A stretch of DNA of 64,000 nt from G963667675 sp965197565 (GCA_965197565.1 CBDANK010000004.1:682001-746000); one strand, 5' to 3'; counted from the stretch's first letter, positions 54,220-63,307 are shown. A program made the numbers and translations. Notes: a model not told the origin generated them from the letters alone.

Positions 54220-54480
54220 CTAAGTGTCTTCCACCCCATGTTCCTTCAAGTAGGTTACAGCGTCACTAATGGTGGCGATATTTGCCGCGTCCTCGTCGGG
54301 GATTTCCATCGGGCTTTCCCCGGTGGAAAACTCCTCCTCAAAGGCCATGATCAACTCAACCAGGTCCAGGGAATCGGCATTGAGATTGTCCACAAAGGAG
54401 GACTCTTCGGTCACATCCTCTTCATCGACCCCTAATTTGTCGACAACAATTATTCTTACACGTTCATAGACAGTGGGCAA
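54220..54480 (-). CDS. acpP: acyl carrier protein
   Basis: An 86-residue acidic helical protein with the phosphopantetheine site NADSLDLVELIM (serine 37). It starts with TTG at 54480, preceded by GGGAG at eight bases. It carries growing chains in type II fatty acid synthesis. It follows nusB by four bases and fabD lies upstream, so lipid synthesis and transcription factors share an operon. Confidence 0.93.
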   Translation of the reverse strand: MPTVYERVRIIVVDKLGVDEEDVTEESSFVDNLNADSLDLVELIMAFEEEFSTGESPMEIPDEDAANIATISDAVTYLKEHGVEDT

Positions 54481-54484
54481 ACCG

Positions 54485-54949
54485 TCATCTCCCTTCCACT
54501 CCAGTATTGCCGGCAGCGGTCTCCTCCGGGTCCAACTCGGCTATTGCCGACCCCAAGACGCCATTAATAAACCGGGCAGAACTGTCACTGCCAAAAACCT
54601 TGGCCAACTCGACAGCCTCGTTAACGGCAGTCTTCCGAGGCACGTTGGGAGTATACAGCAACTCGAACAAAGCGATGCGGAGAATATTCCGGTCGACCAA
54701 AGATAGCTGCAGCACCGGCCAAGCCGGTGCGTAGTGCTGAATCAGGGTGTCCAAGTCCGGCCGGCTGTTGGTTACTCCTCGGACCAAGGATGCAGCGAAT
54801 TTGACAGTTGCGGCTTGCAGCAGGTCTTCGGCAGCGAGCCAATCCAAAGAGGCTTCGGCGCCCTCGCCCTTGACATCGGCAGCGAACAAAGATTGAAGGG
54901 CCGCCATTCTAGCCTTACGCCTTAAGTCCTTGGGCTTTACCTCGGGCAT
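54485..54949 (-). CDS. nusB: transcription antitermination factor NusB
   Basis: A 154-residue all-helical NusB: RRKARMAALQSLFAADV at the start, DRNILRIALFELLYTPNVP and KTAVNEAVELAKVFGSDSSARFINGVLG near the end. It binds boxA RNA with S10 during rRNA transcription. Placement between fabD and acpP is unusual but close spacing on both sides indicates one transcript. Confidence 0.92.
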   Translation of the reverse strand: MPEVKPKDLRRKARMAALQSLFAADVKGEGAEASLDWLAAEDLLQAATVKFAASLVRGVTNSRPDLDTLIQHYAPAWPVLQLSLVDRNILRIALFELLYTPNVPRKTAVNEAVELAKVFGSDSSARFINGVLGSAIAELDPEETAAGNTGVEGR

Positions 54950-54976
54950 CAGTCACCTAAGGGAGCGCCAAAGGTT

Positions 54977-55936
54977 CTAAGTGGCTTCCGAGGTTAGTTT
55001 CTGAATGGACGCCGGGTCCGAAAGGGCTACGGCCTCGACGCCCCGGTCTATCCGTTTGATCAAGCCGGACAAGACCCCGCCCGGGCCGAACTCCACGAAT
55101 TGGGACACCCCGGAATTGACCATGTACCTTACGGAGTTCTTCCACTGAACACAGCGGCATAGGCCCTGGATTAGCTCGTCTTTGACCGCGTCGCCTGTGG
55201 TGAGGGGAACACTATCTGAATTGGCAATGATCGGAAACCGGGGGTCGCGGAAATCCAGGGCGCCCACCGCCTCGGTCAGCCCCAATTTCGCTCCTTGCAT
55301 ACGCGAAGAATGAAAACCGCCGCTTACCGCTAAGGGTATGGCCCGCCGGGCGCCGCGGGCAGAGGCAAGGTCCATGGCCTGGGCTACTGCTATCTTATCC
55401 CCGCTAACGACTATTTGGTCATCGGCGTTGATGTTAGCCAACTCGACCCCGGTTTCAGAGCAGATTTGTTCCAAGGCAAATTCGTCAAGGCCGATGATAG
55501 CCGCCATTCCGCCGGGCCGGTTTATGGAGGCGTCTTGCATTAGCCGCCCCCGCTGATGGACCAGCTTGACCGCGTCGCCAAATCCGATAACATCGGCTAC
55601 CACCATGGCGGTATACTCACCCAAGCTATGCCCGGCCACTACAACCGGTTCGGCCAGTGCCGGCCCTCCCATCTCTTTCCAAGCCTTCCAACAAGCAATG
55701 CTAACGGTCATGATCGCCGGTTGGGAATTAACCGTGTTCCGGAGCTCCTGGCTCGGCCCCTGAAAGATTAGGTTGGACAAATCGTATCCGAGGCTGTCGT
55801 TGGCTTCTTCGAAAACTTCCCTGGCCGCAGGAGATGATGCGAAAAGCTCCGAACCCATTCCGACGGACTGGGAGCCTTGGCCAGGGAAAACGTGGGCTTG
55901 TTTCTTGGAGCCTTGATTTTCAGCAACTATTTTCAT
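54977..55936 (-). CDS. fabD: malonyl-CoA:ACP transacylase
   Basis: A 319-residue transacylase with GQGSQ (19-23), the nucleophile elbow GHSLGEYTA (S104), a conserved arginine in QRGRLMQDA and the catalytic histidine in SGGFHSSRM. It loads malonyl groups onto the acyl carrier protein encoded two genes downstream. plsX and fabH, often adjacent, are not here; a repeat-filled gap separates it from rpmF. Confidence 0.93.
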   Translation of the reverse strand: MKIVAENQGSKKQAHVFPGQGSQSVGMGSELFASSPAAREVFEEANDSLGYDLSNLIFQGPSQELRNTVNSQPAIMTVSIACWKAWKEMGGPALAEPVVVAGHSLGEYTAMVVADVIGFGDAVKLVHQRGRLMQDASINRPGGMAAIIGLDEFALEQICSETGVELANINADDQIVVSGDKIAVAQAMDLASARGARRAIPLAVSGGFHSSRMQGAKLGLTEAVGALDFRDPRFPIIANSDSVPLTTGDAVKDELIQGLCRCVQWKNSVRYMVNSGVSQFVEFGPGGVLSGLIKRIDRGVEAVALSDPASIQKLTSEAT

Positions 55937-56029
55937 TCTATGACACCAACACCTATCCCCGCATCTAACTTGCCAGAACAGATTTGAGATACACGGTCAA
56001 TCTAATCCTGTACTCTGAATACATTGCTT

Positions 56030-56200
56030 AGAGGGTGTTTAAAAACCAATTGCGACCCATCCGGTCATTCCAAACGGAGTGGGGAATCTAAAATGTTTGG
56101 GCCGCAGCACACCCAAGAAAGCGAGGAGTTTAACCCCCTCGCTTTGCTCAGAGCCTGCCCCTGGCTTGAACAGGGGATGACAGGTGACCGGTTTTGAGGA
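56030..56200. repeat. intergenic repeat between rpmF and fabD
   Basis: Contains GTCATTCCAAACGGAGTGGG followed by GAATCTAAA, then a palindromic AGCGAGGAGTTTAACCCCCT/GCTTTGC stretch and CCTGCCCCTGGCTTGAACAG. It resembles the other GGAATCT-type intergenic repeats. The span 55937-56285 has no gene. Confidence 0.5.
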
Positions 56201-56285
56201 CTTATTAAACACTTTCTTAGATCTGCCTTTAGGGGTAAAGAAACAGGTTGCCGGTCTTATTTTCGCCCGGTTAATTGGGATCCCC

Positions 56286-56468
56286 TTACGCCGAGACTTC
56301 AATAACCTGCCGGCCCCGGTAGAAGCCGCACTGGGGGCAAGCCGCATGGGGCAACTTGGCGTTGCGGCAACGCGGGCAAAAGGCCGGGTTCACCGGCTTT
56401 AGCTTGTGGGAATTGAGACGCCGGCCTTTTCTGGCCCTGGTTAGTTTTTTATTCGGTACAGCACCCAT
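56286..56468 (-). CDS. rpmF: ribosomal protein L32
   Basis: A 60-residue basic protein: GAVPNKKLTRARKGRRLN at the start and a C4 zinc ribbon (CPRCRNAKLPHAACPQCGFY). It lies directly after the YceD-like gene, the conserved order in bacteria. Confidence 0.95.
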   Translation of the reverse strand: MGAVPNKKLTRARKGRRLNSHKLKPVNPAFCPRCRNAKLPHAACPQCGFYRGRQVIEVSA

Positions 56469-56557
56469 TTTCTAAACTCGTTTTTCCAGCTTCCGGACGT
56501 CAGCAGCCCATACCGCGCCAGCCAAGTCCATTGCCGGGTGATTAGGAAGGCATAATG

Positions 56558-57088
56558 CTACAGCTTCATCAAATCGGCAAGGGCCCGCCAACGCGGATCC
56601 TTCGGCGAGTTGTCACAATCACAATGCCCCAGATTCAAGTCAGTCCCGCACTCTTGGCACAACCCCAAACACTCCTGGCGGCATAACGGTTTCATCGGCA
56701 TATCCGTTACAAAATACTCCTCGATGGCGCCGGCCAAGTCCAACAAGTGATTACTGTCTATGAGTGACGCTTCCTCGGCTTCGTCCGGCACCGGCAGGCT
56801 GCGTCCAGACTGAAGGTCCACCGTCGGGAAAAACTCTTCCTCGATGGAAAGCTCGGATGAACGAACGAAACTATCGAGACATCTGCTGCACGCCAGAGTG
56901 GAATGGACCCGGAGTGTAGCCCTGACTAAGATGCCCCGGTGGGTGCGTAAAATATTTACCGGTCCGCGGGCCGCTTCGGCGAACCGTTGCATCCCGGTAA
57001 AGCTTTCATCCAATAAATAATCACGGCGGGAGCCGATGGGCTCCTTTAGCAGTTGCGCGATGTTATACCGCATCTGATCTCTGGACAC
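56558..57088 (-). CDS. YceD/DUF177 family protein
   Basis: A 176-residue protein with the C-terminal cysteine-rich signature LCRQECLGLCQECGTDLN and ending in DPRWRALADLMKL, typical of the YceD family. The N-terminal half contains ATLRVHSTLACSRCLDSF. YceD is implicated in 23S rRNA accumulation in plants and bacteria and is almost always beside rpmF, as here. Confidence 0.88.
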   Translation of the reverse strand: MSRDQMRYNIAQLLKEPIGSRRDYLLDESFTGMQRFAEAARGPVNILRTHRGILVRATLRVHSTLACSRCLDSFVRSSELSIEEEFFPTVDLQSGRSLPVPDEAEEASLIDSNHLLDLAGAIEEYFVTDMPMKPLCRQECLGLCQECGTDLNLGHCDCDNSPKDPRWRALADLMKL

Positions 57089-57243
57089 TGCTCTTTAAAA
57101 CCGAGGGTAATTATAAGAGCGGTCATATCCTCTATGTCAAGGGTTAACCTTTAGCCATACCGTGGATTTTTAGGCCAATTGCTTTCTCCAGGCATGAAGC
57201 CGGTCGTTGGAGACGGCTTCCGGTTTGTCTGATAAGCCGACGA

Positions 57244-57657
57244 TTAGGCTTTGGTCCGGCCTTCCGCAGCCTGCCGGATGAATTCCACGATGGATATGGT
57301 GGATGTACCGGGGCCGAAGACTCCGGAGATCCCCAGGTCCATGAGGGGTTGCCGGTCGACCTCGGGAATTATACCTCCCACCACCGTTATCACGTCCTCC
57401 ATGCCTTGGTCCTTGAGAAGACGAATGATGTCCGGCAAAATCTCCATGTGGGCGCCGGACAGAATGCTGAGGCCCACCACATCCACGTCTTCTTGGGCCG
57501 CGGCTTGGACGATCATCCGGGGTGTTTGGCGGATGCCGGTGTAAATGACCTCCATTCCGGCGTCTCGCAGTGCCCTAGCAATAACTTTCGCGCCCCGGTC
57601 GTGGCCGTCCAAACCGGGCTTGGCTACCAGGACTCGGACTGTCCGTTCATTGCTCAT
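57244..57657 (-). CDS. methylmalonyl-CoA mutase, cobalamin-binding subunit
   Basis: About 137 residues from the ATG at 57657, which lies inside the 3' end of the epimerase gene. The B12 motif DGHDRGAK (His19 as the lower ligand), SILSGAHM and VVGGIIP with GVFGPGTST form the flavodoxin-like fold. It is separate from the catalytic subunit encoded 1.6 kb upstream, the two-chain arrangement of archaea and many Chloroflexota. It is the last gene of the methylmalonyl-CoA operon. Confidence 0.92.
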   Translation of the reverse strand: MSNERTVRVLVAKPGLDGHDRGAKVIARALRDAGMEVIYTGIRQTPRMIVQAAAQEDVDVVGLSILSGAHMEILPDIIRLLKDQGMEDVITVVGGIIPEVDRQPLMDLGISGVFGPGTSTISIVEFIRQAAEGRTKA

Positions 57658-58093
57658 CGTGAAGCCCGGTCTCAACCAACTCAGTTAGGACCCCGAACAC
57701 CGAATGGGGGTGAATGAAGGCGATGCTGCCGGACAAACCTTCCCTTGGTTCCTTATCCACCAACCGGACCCCCTCAGCCTCCAGTGCCCTTAGCTTGCCG
57801 GGTAAGTCGGACACGTTGAACGCCAGATGGTGCATCCCTTCTCCGCGCTTTTCAATGAACCGGCCCACCGGCGTGTTTTCGGACAAGGGTTCCAGCAACT
57901 CCAGCCGGGTCTGTCCCACTTGGACCAGGGTTGCTCTGGCTCCCTGGTCGGGCAGGTCCGTTATTTCGGATTCGGGAGCGCCGAACAGGTCTTGGAACAG
58001 CTTTAGGGCGGCCTGGATGTCTTTGACCGCCAACCCCACATGGTCGATGTACTTGACGCTGCAAACCGGCATAGCATCCATTCTTTCAGTCAC
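57647..58093 (-). CDS. mce: methylmalonyl-CoA epimerase
   Basis: A 148-residue vicinal-oxygen-chelate protein: KYIDHVGLAVKDIQAALKLF with the first metal histidine, EGMHHLAFNVSDL with the second, and VFGVLTELVE with the last glutamate. It interconverts (R)- and (S)-methylmalonyl-CoA. The GTG at 58093 overlaps the stop of the acyl-CoA dehydrogenase gene (GTGA); ATG codons 12 and 21 bases in are alternatives. Confidence 0.93.
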   Translation of the reverse strand: MTERMDAMPVCSVKYIDHVGLAVKDIQAALKLFQDLFGAPESEITDLPDQGARATLVQVGQTRLELLEPLSENTPVGRFIEKRGEGMHHLAFNVSDLPGKLRALEAEGVRLVDKEPREGLSGSIAFIHPHSVFGVLTELVETGLHDEQ

Positions 58094-59247
58094 GCTTGGT
58101 ACTGGGCCAAGACTTGACGGGCGATAACCAGGCGTTGTATTTCGGAGGTGCCTTCATATATTGTGGTGACCCTGGAATCCCGGAAGATCCGCTCCACCGG
58201 CGAATCCCGGAAATATCCGTATCCACCGTGGACCTGCAACGCTTGAGAAGCCACTCGCACGCACATCTCAGAGGCGATGAGCTTGGCCATGGACGCTTGA
58301 TCGTTGAAGGGCTGATCGTTATCCCTCAAGGTGGCGGCGTTCATAGTAGCGACCCGGGCAGCATACACGTCGGTGGCCATATCCGCCAGCATGAACTGGA
58401 TGGCTTGGTGCTGAGCGATGGGGCGTCCAAAGCTCTCCCTCTGCTGGGCGTAGCGCACTGCCGCTTCCAGGGCCGATTGGCCGATGCCAACGCATTGGGC
58501 GGCGATAATTATTCGGCTGGAATCCAGAATCTCCATAGCGTACCGAAAGCCTCGCCCCTCTTCGCCCAGCAGGTTTTCCGCAGGCACTGGGGTGTCTTGG
58601 AACACCAGTTCACAAGTGCTGGACCCCCGCATCCCCATCTTCCCATGGAGAGGATTGACTTGGAGGCCGGGGGCGGTTCTGGGCACCACGAAGGCACTGA
58701 CGCCCTTATATCCTTTGGAGGGGTCTTGGGTGGCAAAGACTACGATTGACTCGGCCTCGTAGCCATTAGTAATAAACATCTTGCTGCCGTTGAGGAAATA
58801 GGTGCCGTCCCTCTCGACCGCCGTGGTTTGCAGCGCCGCAGCGTCAGAGCCCCCGCCCGGCTCGGTAAGGGCCCAAGCAGCGATATTCTTGCCTGCCGCC
58901 AGAGGTGGAATCAGCCGTCGGCACTGTTCATCGTTGCCGAATAGTTGAATGGAGGTCGTGCCCAGAGACAAGTGGGTCAGTAAGCAAACACTGGCCGAGG
59001 CGTCGCCCCTAGCGATTTCGGAAATAGCGATAGCCACTTGCCGGTAGCCGCCGCCGCCACCGCCGTACTTGGGGTCAATGCCGACTCCGGTTAGCCCCAA
59101 ACCGGCCATCTTCTGCCAGTTATCCCAGGAGAATTCCTCCTTTTCATCCACTTCTCTGGCCCGGGGCTTCAACTCGCGGTCAGCGAAACCACGCACCAAG
59201 TTTTGGAGCATCCGCTCATCTTCACTCAGTATTAAGTCGGTTGCCAT
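58090..59247 (-). CDS. acyl-CoA dehydrogenase
   Basis: A 385-residue flavoenzyme with AAWALTEPGGGSDAAALQTT, MFITNGYEAE, the FAD-binding MRGSSTCELVF, RESFGRPIAQHQAIQFMLADM and the catalytic glutamate in IYEGTSEIQRLVIAR, in the position of short-chain enzymes. It introduces a 2,3-double bond into acyl-CoA. Between the mutase subunits it may act in branched-chain amino acid or odd-chain fatty acid breakdown that yields propionyl-CoA. Confidence 0.92.
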   Translation of the reverse strand: MATDLILSEDERMLQNLVRGFADRELKPRAREVDEKEEFSWDNWQKMAGLGLTGVGIDPKYGGGGGGYRQVAIAISEIARGDASASVCLLTHLSLGTTSIQLFGNDEQCRRLIPPLAAGKNIAAWALTEPGGGSDAAALQTTAVERDGTYFLNGSKMFITNGYEAESIVVFATQDPSKGYKGVSAFVVPRTAPGLQVNPLHGKMGMRGSSTCELVFQDTPVPAENLLGEEGRGFRYAMEILDSSRIIIAAQCVGIGQSALEAAVRYAQQRESFGRPIAQHQAIQFMLADMATDVYAARVATMNAATLRDNDQPFNDQASMAKLIASEMCVRVASQALQVHGGYGYFRDSPVERIFRDSRVTTIYEGTSEIQRLVIARQVLAQYQA

Positions 59248-59308
59248 GCAAGTCTCCTATAGTTAGCACCCAGTTGAAGGATACAGGGCCAAGGCCTGAC
59301 GCAGCGGC

Positions 59309-60970
59309 TTAGAACGCAACAATCTGCTCCTGCTGTCCGAAAACGTTGCGGAACACCTGGCAAATCTCTCCCAGGGTACAGTAGCTTTCCACGCACTCCA
59401 AGATGGCCGGGACCGTATTATCGGCGCTCCTGGCCACATTCTCCAGCCGTGACAGGGCTGCTTTTACTTGATTTCCATCCCGTTCCTTGCGGACTCGCTC
59501 GAGCCTTTTTATCTGGCTGCGAGCCGCCTCCTCGTCCACTCGCAATAACCCTTCGATGGGCGGCGTGTCTGTAACAAACCGGTTGACCCCAATGATGGCG
59601 CGGTCGCCGGACTCCACCTCCTGCCGGTGCTTGTAAGCGGCCTCGCCGATTTCCCGGGTCTGGAAGCCCTGCTCAATGGCGGCTACCGCGCCGCCCAATT
59701 GCTCAATCCGGTCAATATACTGGTAGGCCGCTTCTTCCAACTGCTTGGTTAAAGTCTCCACATAGTAGGAGCCGCCCAGCGGGTCTACCACGTCGGCGGC
59801 GCCGCTCTCGTAGGCCAGTATCTGCTGGGTGCGCAGGGAGAGCTGTACCGACTCCTCGGAAGGCAGCGCCAGGGCTTCGTCGCGGGAATTTACGTGAAGC
59901 GATTGGGAGCCGCCCAGCACAGCGGCCAGGGCCTGTATGGTGCTTCGGATCAGATTGTTGTCCGGTTGTTGGGCGGTGAGACTCACTCCGGCGGTCTGGG
60001 TGTGGAATCGAAGCATCATGGAGCGGGGGTCGGCGGCGCCGAACCGCCCCTTCATTATGTTGGCCCACATGCGGCGGGCGGCCCGAAATTTGGCCACTTC
60101 CTCAAACAGGTTGTTTTGGGCGACGAAAAAGAAGGAAACTCTGGGTGCGAACCAGTCTACTTCCAAGCCGGCATCGATGGCCGCTTGGACGTAAGCAATG
60201 GCGTTGGAAAACGTAAAAGCCAGCTCTTGGACCGCAGTGGCCCCGGCTTCGCGCATGTGGTATCCGCTAACGCTAATGGTGTTCCACCGGGGCACAAAGT
60301 CGGCGCAGTATTTGAACACATCGACAACCAAGCGCATCGACGGCCGAGGAGGGTAAGCGTAAGTGCCTCGAGCGATGTATTCCTTCAAAATGTCGTTCTG
60401 AGTGGTGCCGTTAAGCTTATCTTGGGAAATCCCCTGCTTCTTGGCCGCCGCAATGTACAAGCACAACAGAATCGACGCCGTGGAGTTGATGGTCATGGAA
60501 GTGCTGACCCGGTCCAAGGGGATCTCTTCAAATAACGCTTCCATGTCTTCCAGGGTGCAAATGGGGACGCCCACCTTGCCGACTTCGCCCAAAGCGACCG
60601 GATCGTCGGAGTCGTAACCGATCTGGGTGGGTAGGTCGAAAGCCACAGAGAGGCCGGTCTGCCCCTGCTCCAAGAGGTAGCGGAAGCGGCGATTGGTATC
60701 CACGGCGGTGGCATAGCCGGAATACTGGCGCATGGTCCAGATACGGCCCCGGTAAGTGTTGGGCTGCACTCCCCGGGTATAGGGGAATTCCCCAGGATAG
60801 CCCAAGTCCTGTAGATAGTCCTGGTCTTGGGCCGTCAGGTCCTCGGGACTGTACAGGGGCTCAATGGTCAAGCCGCTGTCGGTGTGAAATTCCGGCTGCC
60901 GTTCCTTGAATTTCTTTACCGCAGGGGCGAGGGTGTTTGCAAGCCACTGCTCTTTGTTTTCGCTGGGCAT
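59309..60970 (-). CDS. methylmalonyl-CoA mutase, catalytic (alpha) subunit
   Basis: A 553-residue TIM-barrel subunit without the B12 domain: YTRGVQPNTYRGRIWTMRQY, GYATAVDTNRRF, SVAFDLPTQIGYDSD, STSMTINSTASILLCLY and QTAGVSLTAQQPDNN. It converts (R)-methylmalonyl-CoA to succinyl-CoA using adenosylcobalamin held by the separate small subunit. It heads the operon after RidA. Confidence 0.94.
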   Translation of the reverse strand: MPSENKEQWLANTLAPAVKKFKERQPEFHTDSGLTIEPLYSPEDLTAQDQDYLQDLGYPGEFPYTRGVQPNTYRGRIWTMRQYSGYATAVDTNRRFRYLLEQGQTGLSVAFDLPTQIGYDSDDPVALGEVGKVGVPICTLEDMEALFEEIPLDRVSTSMTINSTASILLCLYIAAAKKQGISQDKLNGTTQNDILKEYIARGTYAYPPRPSMRLVVDVFKYCADFVPRWNTISVSGYHMREAGATAVQELAFTFSNAIAYVQAAIDAGLEVDWFAPRVSFFFVAQNNLFEEVAKFRAARRMWANIMKGRFGAADPRSMMLRFHTQTAGVSLTAQQPDNNLIRSTIQALAAVLGGSQSLHVNSRDEALALPSEESVQLSLRTQQILAYESGAADVVDPLGGSYYVETLTKQLEEAAYQYIDRIEQLGGAVAAIEQGFQTREIGEAAYKHRQEVESGDRAIIGVNRFVTDTPPIEGLLRVDEEAARSQIKRLERVRKERDGNQVKAALSRLENVARSADNTVPAILECVESYCTLGEICQVFRNVFGQQEQIVAF

Positions 60971-60997
60971 AAACGCCTCCGGGGTATGCCGCGGGCC

Positions 60998-61387
60998 TCA
61001 GCTAAAGACCACGGTCGCCTCGATTTCCACATCCAGTCCCGGTTCCGCCAGTCCCGTAATCTCAATCAGGGAGTTGGCGGGATACTCTCCCTTGAAGAAC
61101 TCTTGGAACAATGCTTGGTTTTCCGCGCCGTGGGCCCGCCAGTCCGGAATGCTGGTCACGAAGGTGGTGATTTTCAAGATGTCGGTGGGTGTCCCGCCCT
61201 CCGCCGCTACGACACGAGTCAAGCGGTCCAGGGTCACTCTCAGTTGGTCCATTAGCGGTTTCCCTTGGGCTTCGGAACCTCGAGCAGTACAACCGGAGAC
61301 GAACAAAAGATTGCCGCTTCGGACGCTTCTGTTCATGGTGGGACCGGCCGGGCAAATATCCTCGTGGGTGTGCCTGATGACCGCCAT
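60998..61387 (-). CDS. RidA/YjgF-family protein
   Basis: About 129 residues from the ATG at 61387 with GGAGG nine bases upstream. VRSGNLLFVSGCTARGS, LDRLTRVVAAEGGTPTDILK and ITGLAEPGLDVEIEATVVF fit the RidA fold. The conserved arginine that deaminates enamines appears replaced (TTFVTSIPDW, then ALFQEFF), so a different substrate is possible. It starts the methylmalonyl-CoA gene run, 28 bases before the mutase. Confidence 0.85.
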   Translation of the reverse strand: MAVIRHTHEDICPAGPTMNRSVRSGNLLFVSGCTARGSEAQGKPLMDQLRVTLDRLTRVVAAEGGTPTDILKITTFVTSIPDWRAHGAENQALFQEFFKGEYPANSLIEITGLAEPGLDVEIEATVVFS

Positions 61388-61450
61388 AATATTCCTCCGT
61401 CTCAAGATGTTAAGGTCAAGAGTTCGGCATCTCGGATATAAATAATCGTT

Positions 61451-61591
61451 TCACGTATGCGCCGTTCCGTTTCGTCTATTGGATCGCACAATGGCGTCCC
61501 GAATATCTCCCTGATCCAGTCTCTCCAAGGCGCTGTCTTGAATAGCTTTGGCGTCGGCGAACAACTCCATTACTCGGTTTGCTATTACCAT
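61451..61591 (-). pseudogene. N-terminal remnant of a HEPN-like small protein
   Basis: A 46-codon frame from an ATG with AAGGAGGG upstream reads VIANRVMELFADAKAIQDSA and LERLDQGDIRDAI before similarity to the family ends. I recognise the start of a helical protein whose full form continues KAWxATKRATDALI. The tail (RSNRRNGTAHT) looks random, so the gene is probably truncated. Confidence 0.45.
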
Positions 61592-61642
61592 ATGGACCCT
61601 CCTTATGAGCACGCCAACATGGCAAGGCGTTTCACCACGGTT

Positions 61643-61648
61643 TATAAT
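61643..61648 (+). promoter_or_regulatory. -10 box of tRNA-Gly promoter
   Basis: TATAAT lies 23 bases before the tRNA. The -35 region is weak. Confidence 0.5.
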
Positions 61649-61670
61649 TGGGCATGAATTCCTCCGGTAA

Positions 61671-61744
61671 GCGGGCGTAGCTCAGTGGCAGAGCTCTAGC
61701 CTTCCAAGCTAGTGATGTGGGTTCGATTCCCATCGCCCGCTCCA
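61671..61744 (+). tRNA. tRNA-Gly (anticodon TCC)
   Basis: All arms fold: acceptor GCGGGCG with CGCCCGC, D-arm GCTCAGTGGCAGAGC, anticodon stem CTAGC/GCTAG with loop CTTCCAA, and TGGGTTCGATTCCCA. CCA is encoded at 61742-61744. Confidence 0.97.
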
Positions 61745-61767
61745 AGTCCACCCCACGCCGTGGGTTA

Positions 61768-62226
61768 TCACCCAGACCTCAATTGGCGAGCGGCCTCCGC
61801 TACCGCTTGGCCGTCCAGGACCGCCTCCAACTCCCCCTTCTCGTTGGTTTGAAACGAACTCTCTTGGTGAAAGGTCTGCACCAACTCCGCCACGGCCTGT
61901 TGCCGCTCCCCCTCCTCCAGTTCCAAACCGGCCTGGGAAGACGAGCTGAGGTGCCGCTGGATTTCCTCTGTAAGCAGCTCCACTTCCACCGCGCGGCGTT
62001 GTATCTGACCGATTTCATTCAGGTGCCGGCCTAAATAACAACCGCCGAACACCATCAACTCGCTCTGGTTCCCTTCAAACTCGCCTTCCTTCTGGACTTT
62101 AGGCATTAGACCATGTTCCGTCAGGTAACCCCTTACCTCTTGGTCTTCCGAGTCCGGTTTATCCAGGTTGTATATCAGCTTGACCCGGTACATGAAAAAA
62201 TCCGCAGGCTCCACTTTAATAAACAT
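61768..62226 (-). CDS. conserved hypothetical protein
   Basis: A 152-residue soluble, acidic protein that starts FIKVEPADFFMYRVKLIYNL and contains ELMVFGGCYLGRHLNEIGQI, then a Glu/Gln-rich helix. I recognise it only as recurring in Chloroflexota genomes. It reads towards the tRNA and follows the reductase gene on the same strand by 31 bases, suggesting co-transcription. No function is proposed. Confidence 0.6.
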   Translation of the reverse strand: MFIKVEPADFFMYRVKLIYNLDKPDSEDQEVRGYLTEHGLMPKVQKEGEFEGNQSELMVFGGCYLGRHLNEIGQIQRRAVEVELLTEEIQRHLSSSSQAGLELEEGERQQAVAELVQTFHQESSFQTNEKGELEAVLDGQAVAEAARQLRSG

Positions 62227-62257
62227 CCGGCTCCTCCTTATTCAGACCCTGCGGGCA

Positions 62258-63307
62258 CTACCGGCCCGCCGCTTTAAGAAGCCGGTCCACGTTCGAGGGG
62301 TCCGGCTTTAACGAACCGTCATCTATGCCTCGCATAGCATCGGTAATAGCGTCGTTGAAAGGGGTGGGCACCGCCGCTTCCCTTCCCTTTTGGGACACAA
62401 ACCCGTTCATCTGGTCGATTTCCGACCGCCGCCCCTTTTTTACGTCCTGGGCCATAGAGGCCAGCCAGTTAACCCGGCCTCCTTGGGCGCGCATATAATC
62501 GTCCAACTCTTCGAATACGTCGCCCCGGTCGGCCTCAGCCCAGAGGCTGGCCGGTTTGCTGTTAATGTCAACCACATCCAGGCCTTGGGTCAAGCCGACC
62601 ATGGCAGCCTCCTTGGCCAAGTGAATTCGGATCAGCCGGCACCTGGGGTCTTGGGCCATCTCCTGGGAGCCCAGTCCTGACACTGCGGAGATACCGTTGC
62701 CCATGCAGTTTTGGCTCAGCTTGGCCCAGCGCTCTCCCCACAGGTTATCGGTGGCGTAAGCGCCGTCGATGGTGTTGAGCAACTGGGCCACGCGCTCCAC
62801 CCGGGGAGTTATCCGGCCGTCTTGTTCCCCAATGCGGAAGACGTGGTGGCCGGAGTCGCGGCCCACCGAGCCGCCCCGTATGACGTGCCCAGGCTCCCAC
62901 AACGCGACCTCGATGTGGGAGGCTACGCAACCGACCTCCCGGTCGCTACCCACGATGCTGCCAATGACCGGGTCGTTCCAACAGTTCTGCAAGGATATGA
63001 AAAAGCCGTCCGGCTTCACGTACCGCTTGATAAAGTGGGTGGCCCATTCGGTGTCGTAGGACTTGACCGAGATAATCGCGTAATCAAAGGGCTCTTGAAT
63101 ACCCTGGGCGTCGGTCAGGTGCATCGCTTTAGCGGACACGGTGAAGTCGCCCTGGCTGCCGCTGGCCCTCAACCCTTGCTTTCGGACCGCTTCCACGTGT
63201 TCCGGCCACATGTCCACCAGGGTCACGTCCTGCCCCTCCCTGGCCAGGAAAGCTCCAACATAACTGCCTACCGCGCCGGCTCCCATTATTCCGATTCTGT
63301 CGCCCAA
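62258..63307 (-). CDS. ketopantoate reductase-like (ApbA/PanE family) dehydrogenase
   Basis: A 349-residue NAD(P)-dependent reductase. The N-terminal Rossmann motif IGIMGAGAVGSYVGAFLAR is followed by YAIISVKSYDT, SLQNCWN, GCVASHIEVALWEPGHV and the helical C-domain with RWAKLSQNCMGNGISA (the conserved Lys/Asn positions). PanE makes pantoate from ketopantoate, but this family has many members with other substrates. No panB or panC lies nearby, so pantothenate synthesis is not certain. Confidence 0.82.
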   Translation of the reverse strand: MGDRIGIMGAGAVGSYVGAFLAREGQDVTLVDMWPEHVEAVRKQGLRASGSQGDFTVSAKAMHLTDAQGIQEPFDYAIISVKSYDTEWATHFIKRYVKPDGFFISLQNCWNDPVIGSIVGSDREVGCVASHIEVALWEPGHVIRGGSVGRDSGHHVFRIGEQDGRITPRVERVAQLLNTIDGAYATDNLWGERWAKLSQNCMGNGISAVSGLGSQEMAQDPRCRLIRIHLAKEAAMVGLTQGLDVVDINSKPASLWAEADRGDVFEELDDYMRAQGGRVNWLASMAQDVKKGRRSEIDQMNGFVSQKGREAAVPTPFNDAITDAMRGIDDGSLKPDPSNVDRLLKAAGR

